Of a stretch of DNA of 64,000 nt, positions 56,646 to 64,000 are shown in pieces. Source of the DNA: Buddleja alternifolia (Eukaryota; Streptophyta; Magnoliopsida; Lamiales; Scrophulariaceae); contig CM033391.1 of NCBI GenBank assembly GCA_019426215.1, forward strand, positions 12,202,708-12,266,707. The letters run 5' to 3'. The translations under genes were made by a program, and so were the position numbers. Every line of letters begins with the position of its first letter. Within the stretch, counting starts at the first letter, position 1. Under the pieces are notes generated by a model. That model searched no databases. It saw only the letters and a program-made list of their open reading frames with translations, and was not told where the DNA came from.

Positions 56646-59356
56646 ATGAAGCCGCCCATTAGAACTCCTCCGATTCCCATCTCTAAACTGAGACCCATCA
56701 TCGCCCACACTCGCCGCCCAAATGATGATGACGAAAACTTCCTGGCAATGCTAAACGGTGTCGTTAGGAGCAGGCAGAGCTGGTCAGTAACTCTCGCCGA
56801 CCCCTCCATTTCCTCTCGCCTCAACCCTCTTCACATCGAGAGATTCATCCTCCAAAACCTCCATGATTCCAGGTTAGCTCTCCGCTTCTTCAATTTTCTC
56901 GGTCTTCACAAGAACTTCCACCATTCCACGACGTCGTTTTGCTTGCTGGTTCACTCCTTGGTCCAGTCCAAACTTTACTGGCCGGCGTTGTCACTTTTGC
57001 AGACCCTTTTGGAGAGGAAGGAAAACCCAAGTTCTATTTTTCAGCATTTGTTTGATTGTTTTCGAAGATTGGGTTTTGGTTCGGGTTATGGGTTTGATTT
57101 GCTGGTCCAGAGCTATGTTCATAGTAGGAGAGTTTTGGATAGTGTTTTGGTTGTGAAGTTGATGAAGGAATGTGGTTTGTTTCCGGAAGTGAGGACTATA
57201 AGTGCCGTGTTGAATGGGTTGATTAGGATTAGGAGATTTGATATGGTGCTTGGCTTGTTTGATGAGATGTTTGCAAATTCGGGGCTACGTCCCGATGCGT
57301 ATGCTTATACTGCTGTCGTTAGGAGCTATTGTGAATTGAAGGAGTATGACAGAGCTAAGAAAATGGTGAGTTGGGTTGAAAAAAATGGGGTGTGCAAATT
57401 GAATGTGGTTATGTATAATGTTTTAATTCATGGGCTGTGTAAGTGTGGGAGAGCCTTAGAGGCCGTTGAGATCAAGAAGATGTTAGTGTTTAGGGATTTG
57501 AGAGCTGATGTTGTCACGTATTGTACGATGATTCTCGGGTTGTGCCGAGTGGATGAGTTTGGATTGGCGCGGGATTTGGTGGATGAGATGGTTGAGTATG
57601 GTATTGCTCCAAGTGAGGAGGCTTTATCGAGTGTTGTTGATGGGATGAGGAAAAAGGGGAAGTTGGCAATGCTTATGCTTTGATTGATAAGGTGGGGAGA
57701 CTTGGAAAAATGCCTAATCTATATGTTTGTAATGCTATGTTACACTCTTTGTGTAAAGATGATAAATTGGAAGAAGTGGAGTTACTTTTCGTAAAGATGG
57801 AGGAAAAAAGGTTGCTCATAAATGATATAACTTATAACATCATTATCGATTCATTCTGCAAAAGAGGAAAACTCGATGAAGCCTATATTATGCTTGGTAA
57901 AATGCTCAGTGCTGGAATAAAACCAACAATTTACCCATATAATATGTTAATTAGTGGGCAATGCAAATTGGGAAAATTGAGTGCTGCCGAGACACTGTTT
58001 GTTGAATTGAATGAAAAAGGGTTAATACCAACTGTTGTGACGTATACATCATTGATTGATGGCTACTGTAAGCAAACAGAAACGGATAAGGCATTCCGGC
58101 TATATCATGAGATGACGGGGAAAGGGATTGCACCTAATGTTCATACATTCACGGCTCTCATCTATGGTCTTTGTCATGCAAATATGATGGCTGAAGCGTG
58201 TAATATGTTCAACACGATGGCGGAAATGAATGTTGCTCCTAATGAGGTAACATATAATGTTTTGATAGAAGGAAACTGTAAAGTAGGTAATATAGCAAGA
58301 GCCTTCGAGTTGTTTAATGAGATGGTGAAGAATGGTCTTGTACCTGATACATATACATTCAGACCTCTAATAACTGGGCTTTGTTCTATGGGTAGGATAT
58401 CTGAAGCCAAAGAATTCATGGATGACCTGCAGAAGAAACATCACAAGTTGAATGAGTTGTGCTATTCTGCACTTTTACGTGGTTATTGCAATGAAGGAAG
58501 ACTGAAGGATGCATTGGTTGCTTGTGATGAGATGAGGGAAAGAGGTATTGACTTGGATCTTGTATGCTATGCTATACTTATTGATGGGACTCTCGGAAAG
58601 CAGGACACAAAACAATTACTAAATATTTTGAAGGAGATTCATAACAGGGGATTGAAGCCTGATAGTGTTGTCTATACTAGCATCATTGACAAGTATGGCA
58701 AGGCGGGAAATTTTAAGATGGCTATGGGGCATTGGGATATTATGGTCGACGAAGGGTTTTCCCCAAATGTTGTAACATACACAGTGATGATAAATAGCTT
58801 ATGTAAGGCCGGATATTTAGAGAAGGCAGAGATTCTATGCAAGGAAATGCTGATTAGTGGCATAGTTCCTAATGAGATGACCTATGGATGCATTCTTGAT
58901 CATCTCACTAGCATAGGGAACATGGAAGAAGCTATAAAGCTTCATAAGAGCATGCTTAAAGGGTTTATTGCTAACACTGTTACATACAATATGTTAATTC
59001 GGGGTTTCTGTAAGTTGGGCCATATTCAGGAAGCTGCTCAAATCCTTGTTGAGATGATAGATAATGATATATTCCCAGATTGTATAAGTTATTCGACTAT
59101 TATGTGTGAATATTGTAGGAGGGGAAATTTGGAAGGAGCCTTGAGGTTATGGAATTCCATGCTAAATGGGGATGTGAAGCCTGATTTAGTTGCTTATAAT
59201 TTTTTGATATATAGGTGTTGTGCATCTGGAGAATTTGGCAAGGCTTTCGAACTGTACAATAAAATGGTAAAAAGAGGTCTCAAGCTAACTCGGGCGACCT
59301 ATGCTTATCTTATGAACCAGACTTTACCAGGATCCCTTCAGACGCCTACCACATAG
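56646..59356 (+). CDS. P-class pentatricopeptide repeat protein (At5g59900-like), one frameshift
   Basis: Organelle RNA-binding protein family (mitochondria or plastid) acting in RNA processing or stability. Intronless. The first ORF, 56646-57683, and the second, 57680-59356, are consecutive parts of one protein of about 900 residues, the length of At5g59900. The alignment path changes frame by one base near 57658 (after ...RKKGK). The N-terminus is Pro/Arg-rich without early acids (transit-like). About 20 PPR units follow, with repeated signatures such as VVTYTSLIDGYCK, VTYNVLIEGNCK and VTYNMLIRGFCK. There is no E or DYW domain. No other disablement was seen, so the frameshift is either very recent or an assembly error in a G/A run (AAAAAGGGGAAG). 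Confidence 0.85.
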
Positions 59357-59773
59357 TCAAATTGTGAAATTATGTCCAGAAGAACAGGATCCATGAAGAA
59401 TATGTCCAGAAGAACAGGATTTTCATCAGGGCATGGTAATTTTTCCTCCTGGTAAACATAATGAATGTAAATCCCCAGGCATTTTTACGTTCTGTTATCT
59501 AACTATAACTTTCTTTGTTAATATAGTGCTAAGGTCCCCTGACACTGCAAAGGTGAGCAAAATGATCTATGACAGCTTTGAAGGCAGGTTCAAGAGGGAA
59601 TTGCATGAGGTATAGCCGCAAGCAACTGATCCAACTGATAAAGGTCTTGATTTCTTCAGAAGTGGTGCCAATTAAGTCTCTCTCTAGAATTGCAGCCAAG
59701 TATGATATAAGCTCTTTGCTTTACTCTTGAGAGAATTATTGATAGTTTGTGGAACTGTGGTACCTTGCTAAGC

Positions 59774-60580
59774 GATTATGATATTCTTTTTTTTTTTGGT
59801 GTAACGTAAGATTATATTACCAAACAAGCAACATGTACAAAAACTTGTCACTACACAGCAAGACACATCTGTTTGTATGCTTGTGTGCTCAAATCAGTGA
59901 ATTTAATATCTCATCTATCTATGCAATATAAGGTCTTTGTATAAACTCTCTCTAGTAGTAAGTTTCTGCAATCTACAGCCTTGAATCCTTATACTTAACT
60001 CGTTCTTCAAATTTTCTGCAACTATATTCCGCGGCCTTTCAATCTGAGTAGCCATTCTTGTATTTCTTTCTTCCCATACTTTATATATTGTCCCCAACAC
60101 TCCTGCAATTATCACCTTCTTCTTGAACTTCCATCTGTTGAATGCATATTTCAACCACCTTATCCACCTCTCAAACTGATCAGGAAAGTGCTGGACACTC
60201 AGCCATTGCATAATATCCAGAGTTAAAGGTTTTACCTAGTCACAGCCAAAAAATAGATGCTCCACTGTTTCATAAACATTACCACATAACAGACAATTGC
60301 AATCATCCAATATCACAAACTTACCCAGTCTTTCCCGTGTGAGTAGCCTCCTGTGTAATGTCAGCCATACAATGAAAGCATGCTTAGGTATATTCAGTCT
60401 TTTCCATGCTATTACAGCCCCAGCAAACTCTGCCCTTGTTCCTTGGATTCACTCATAAGCACTTTTTATGGAGTATATCCCTGATTTTGTGTGCTTTCAC
60501 CTATTCTGAGCAAAGCCATCTTTAATTTTATTCTTCACTGAGTGGACTTTTCTCCAAGCCCAACTGAGATTATGATATTC
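59774..60580 (-). repeat. 13-bp target duplication flanking the LINE
   Basis: GATTATGATATTC occurs at 59774-59786 and, identically, at 60568-60580. Confidence 0.9.
59787..60567 (-). mobile_element. 5'-truncated LINE (non-LTR retrotransposon)
   Basis: 781 bp on the minus strand with a poly(A) tail (poly-T on plus at about 59787-59798). It encodes the tail of a LINE ORF2 zinc-binding RT domain (zf-RVT): IPKHAFIVWLTLHRRLLTRE, then CNCLLCGNVYETVEHLFFGC, then a Trp/Lys/Arg-rich C-terminus ending near 59912. Stops occur between segments (for example after FFGCD). Target duplication plus poly(A) plus 5' truncation is classical target-primed insertion. Confidence 0.9.
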
Positions 60581-60779
60581 GTATTTCTCTGCTATCGAAG
60601 TTATATTCCCTAGCCATGCCTTATCTAGAACAAAATCATATTCTGTGTTTTTCTATCTTATTGTACATTTTTTTTTGTGTATCTGTATCAAATTTACAAA
60701 TCCTCATTAAATTATAATGGCGACTTGGGTTTTTCGTACTTTGAAATACAATGTTTTCATTCATAAATTTCGATTTGTT

Positions 60780-61300
60780 TCATATGTACAGGCTAATGCA
60801 GCATTGAGAATGACAATGCATGATGATTGCAAACTGAAGTTTATGGAGTTGAAAACTAAACAGACGCACTGATTCATAGTATACAAATTTGAGGAAAAGC
60901 AAAAGCAGGTTGTTGTAGAAAAGCTTGGCGAATCAACAGAAGTTTACAACGACTTCAGTAAATGCCTCCCTGCTGAGAAATGCAGATACACAGTATTCGT
61001 TTTTTCACTTTGTGACTCAAGAAAATGTCACAAAGAGCAAGATTTTCTCCGTCTCCGTCGTATTTTTTCTTCCTGGTAAACATAAAACGATGTAGTTGCC
61101 TGGGTTTTCTTACATCGTGTTGTCTAGCTGACCTGTTATGTGTAAATATTCTGTGGTAAGGTCCGGTGAAACTGCTAAGGTGAAGAGCAAAATGATGTAT
61201 GCGAGCTCCAAGGACAGGTTCAAGAGGGAATCAGATATAATTCAGGTAGAGCCGCAAGGAACTGATCTTAACTGACATGGGTTCATGACGTCTACAAAAC
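60780..61300 (+). pseudogene. ADF pseudogene copy 2
   Basis: Starts after an AG acceptor with ANAALRMTMHDDCKLKFMEL, then KTKQTH and a stop, then FIVYKFEEKQKQVVVEKLGE and the region corresponding to YNDFSKCLPAEKCRYTV, which decays after about 61010. A donor-like GGTAAACAT follows at about 61075, and a last exon at about 61155-61275 reads [20 protein letters not shown], ending early after QGTDLN. The first exon (normally only the start Met) is not identified. Internal stop and frame drift show it is dead. It is parallel to copy 1 upstream. Confidence 0.8.
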
Positions 61301-61459
61301 TCGTGCCAGTTAAGCCTCTCTTGAGATGCAGCAATATATGTACACAGTAGTTTGTGAAGCTATTGGTATGTGGCTAAACTATTATAATATTCCTCTATTA
61401 TCGAACCTTCATCCTAGTAATGTCTTATCTAGAACAGATTCTGTGATTTTGGTCTTATT

Positions 61460-63012
61460 TTGCATTTTTTTTGGAGTGTGGAATTTGTTATGTGGATTGT
61501 GCGGGCTAGACCACAGTTATGTTGTTTTCTATATCTCAAAAATGCATTCTTGACTGTTATTTAATACTTACAATTTAAATGAAAACAGGACTTAGACTGA
61601 CCAACGCTTGTCTTGTAATTCAGTGATATTCTGAAAGACCCTTTTTTCTTTTTGGTACTCCTGTGCTAGGTCATGTCTTGAGCCTGTAATGGAATGCTAA
61701 GTGACAAATCGTTGATTAGGGTAATGTAACTTAAGCAAGTGATATCTTTGTATGATGTATGTCTGCTCGATTTTCTATGGAGTGTTACAATTATCCTTTT
61801 GCCTTTAACCTTTTAGAAGTGGAGGAACAAAGGAGAGTAGCATCTAAGAGTATATCTAGCAATACTCTTCAATCAGAGACATGTTCAGTATGTCTATTTT
61901 TTACAGGGGACGTACGGGAATGTCCTGGGTTTGGACTATGGTAGCTGCTGTTCAATTGCATAGGAATTCTAGGAGGTGAACCTTGGAGAAAGGGAGTTAG
62001 GAAGATGTTGAGTGTGTGTGCTAGCTGGTGACGATGATTGCTAAAGATTTCTATAAAGACTAACTTTTGGTTTTGTGATTTTATGTGATGAATTTTTCAT
62101 CTGTGAGGAAATAATTTTGAAAAAAAAGGGACATGATTGAGTAAATTCTTTGTTTCCTCATCATTATGGACTTATTTCTCTTTTTTGCTCGACAATATTT
62201 ACAAATGTTTTTTCAAAAACATGAAGTGCCGTGTCTTATGAAGTCATGTTTGCTTCATGCCAAGCGAACTGTTTGAACACATCAAACCAATAGCCTATTG
62301 ACTGTTTGTTTGAAAGTCTTGTCTGTTTAACTTAGAGAGATTGTATTCATGTTTTCTATATGGGCTGATGATAACATGCCTTCAATTATTCTAGAGAAAG
62401 TCCCTTCTTCCTTATTGGTCTCCAAATTCCGTTTCTCAGTGTCAAGACTTCCTAATTATTCGATCTTGACTGCTTCCACTTTGTCTTGTGTATTTTTTAT
62501 GCTCTTGCATGTACAGTATTTTGGACTCTCTGTCTTGTGCACACACATAAACACCCTCCGATTTTTTGCAACATGATCTATTTTACTTTGTTTTGTTAAA
62601 GAAAGTAAAGCACCTTATGCCTCATTTTCAGGAAAAAAATAGATTGGGTGAAGTATGTCTTGAAAGATATGAGAAATATATCAGAGCATTCTTATAATCA
62701 TGGATCGCATGTGGTACACTCTTGCTTTTGAATTTCCAAGACTCGTCGTGGTAATTGTTATCTCTCATCTGAAGCATTTATTCACACAGATCAGTTGAAA
62801 TTCTTTTGAAGACACTGTTGTAAATAGAAACTTTATATATTCACAGAAAGGAAATCTTTATACAAATACAAAAAAGTAATTTTATGCAGTTTGTGATTTG
62901 GCAAGAACATTGAAGTACTTACTGATATCATATATGTGCATCAAATTCTAATACCATTTGCTGGGGTTGTGTTCTTAAAATCCGTAACTCCTTCAAGTTT
63001 TTGAGTCAAATC
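61460..63012. other. Intergenic spacer
   Basis: No credible gene; short ORFs only. Slightly less AT-rich than the spacers to the left. Confidence 0.4.
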
Positions 63013-63130
63013 TTTGCTCATTCCGAATGCAGGCTGTTAAACGTGATCTTTGCTCATTCCGGATGCAGGCTGTTAAACGTGATCTTTGCTCATTCCGGAT
63101 GCTAAACGTGACCTTTGCTCATTCCGGATG
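63013..63130. repeat. ~36-bp minisatellite
   Basis: Three-plus units of TTTGCTCATTCCGGATGCAG followed by GCTGTTAAACGTGATC; the last unit is shortened by about 11 bp. Confidence 0.85.
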
Positions 63131-64000
63131 GAAACTATTCAATGGATTTGTGTTTCACATTTCAAAATGCCAGAATTTTTTATTGTTTTCTTTCTTAAGT
63201 GGTTTAATAGAGCCGCTAGTGGCGAAAATGAGGCCCCAAAATATTAATGGTCTTGGATTCTATTCCCGTCCACAGTGTGTGGACTTTTATCTATTTGTAA
63301 AGGAGTTTTTTAGCTTGTTTTAATTGTTGTCAATTGATTGAATGCAGTTTATTGGTTTTGATATACATGACATGTCTCATGTAATTTCTTCTCTCTTAAA
63401 AAAAGGGTTTAATTGAGATATTCTTTTGTTAAGTAATGATTTAATAAATCAATAGACATATACTTTGGGATAAAGGGATTATTCCAATTTTCATATAACT
63501 TTTTCAAACATCTAAACAATTATATCTTGAATGAGAAACGAAACACTATATTAACATTATCTATCTACTTCATTGCACGACCCATTATTGCAAATAATTA
63601 AAAAAGCGACAAAGAACATTCAACTCGTATATGATCAGATGTTTCACCATAATAACATAATATATCTTGTCCCACCAATGGATGGCAATCCAGTCACCAT
63701 TGACAAGGATAATGTTCGCCCCATATATAATTGGTAATTGGGGGTAATTTTATTACGGAACGAATTCAATAGCCCGAATATATATTATGTGTCTATTTAT
63801 TTTACATGATATATTTTATTGTGTAAAAAATAACCATCAAAGTCATTGTCCTTGATTTATAATGACTGAATTTAAATTTATGCTCACTCTATTGGGATTG
63901 ATTGATATGATTGATTCATTCGATTGGTCGGTGACTATTGTTCAACATAAACATTTATTAGAGAGATTAATTATTAAATGTCTTCTCAATTCTCATCCAT
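63131..64000. other. Terminal AT-rich spacer
   Basis: Nothing recognised up to the window end. Confidence 0.4.

Larger units (their letters stand above)
59357..60665 (+). pseudogene. ADF pseudogene copy 1 (3' half), interrupted by a LINE
   Basis: About 59440 keeps the end of an internal exon with its GT donor. After TAATATAG the last exon (about 59527-59675) reads SPDTAKVSKMIYDSFEGRFK, then a stop replacing the conserved VELQATDP start, then PQATDP and ...FFRSGAN with a stop. This is the C-terminal part of plant actin-depolymerising factor (cofilin fold, actin-binding helix region). The 5' exons are absent. A LINE fragment interrupts the 3' flank, which resumes at 60581 and is homologous to 61340-61450 downstream of copy 2. 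Confidence 0.75.

Noticed and set aside
61759..61944. 61-codon plus-strand ORF
   Set aside because: No recognisable domain, no splice or promoter support; typical length for chance in this composition.

Overview
The window is nuclear DNA of a flowering plant, probably a eudicot. Evidence: spliced plant-type genes (NDUFA2-like complex I subunit, histone H2A.W, RRM protein, a P-class PPR gene close to Arabidopsis At5g59900), GT-AG introns, AT-rich spacers and a dense load of plant transposons. The species cannot be named from sequence alone. No bacterial features, CRISPR arrays or intact tRNA/rRNA genes were seen.

Layout. 1-9.7 kb: terminal exon of an unknown gene, a non-autonomous CACTA element (TSD TAT), a two-exon Helitron Rep/helicase gene (minus strand), a Tourist-like MITE and a short non-autonomous Helitron. 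9.7-16.7 kb: a PTI1-like kinase pseudogene whose last intron holds a 5.4-kb Ty1/copia element (TSD CATGC). 16.7-23.4 kb: two tandem, decayed copies of a malectin/FERONIA-like receptor kinase, separated by 1.4 kb of repeat-like DNA. 24.6-24.8 kb: CC-NLR relic. 26.1-28.1 kb: intact three-exon NDUFA2-like gene. 28.2-34.8 kb: MITEs, a solo LTR (TSD ATAA), a truncated 5S rRNA relic, a decayed copy of NDUFA2 exon 2, and an LTR-like block. 38.0-39.5 kb: small RRM gene. 40.1-40.9 kb: H2A.W gene with a histone-type promoter. 41.05-41.6 kb: Tourist-like MITE.

44.1-52.4 kb is the outstanding feature: an endogenous pararetrovirus (Caulimoviridae) with tRNA-Met primer site, a compact series of uninterrupted overlapping ORFs (two small ORFs, coat protein, a small ORF, 30K movement protein, protease-RT-RNase H), a broken 3' ORF region, a TATA promoter and a poly(A) signal. 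The unit lies between diverged inverted repeats. Coat and movement proteins are separate ORFs in the order CP then MP.

55.0-56.2 kb: PIF/Harbinger-type element with internal palindromes. 56.6-59.4 kb: At5g59900-like PPR gene with a single frameshift. 59.4-61.5 kb: two ADF (actin-depolymerising factor) pseudogene copies, the first carrying a 5'-truncated LINE (13-bp TSD). The rest is AT-rich spacer with a 36-bp minisatellite near 63.05 kb.

The working host genes (NDUFA2, RRM, H2A.W, perhaps PPR) are separate housekeeping-type genes without functional linkage. Kinase, NLR, ADF and 5S sequences are relics. All functional calls rest on recognising translated motifs by eye; no database search was run.
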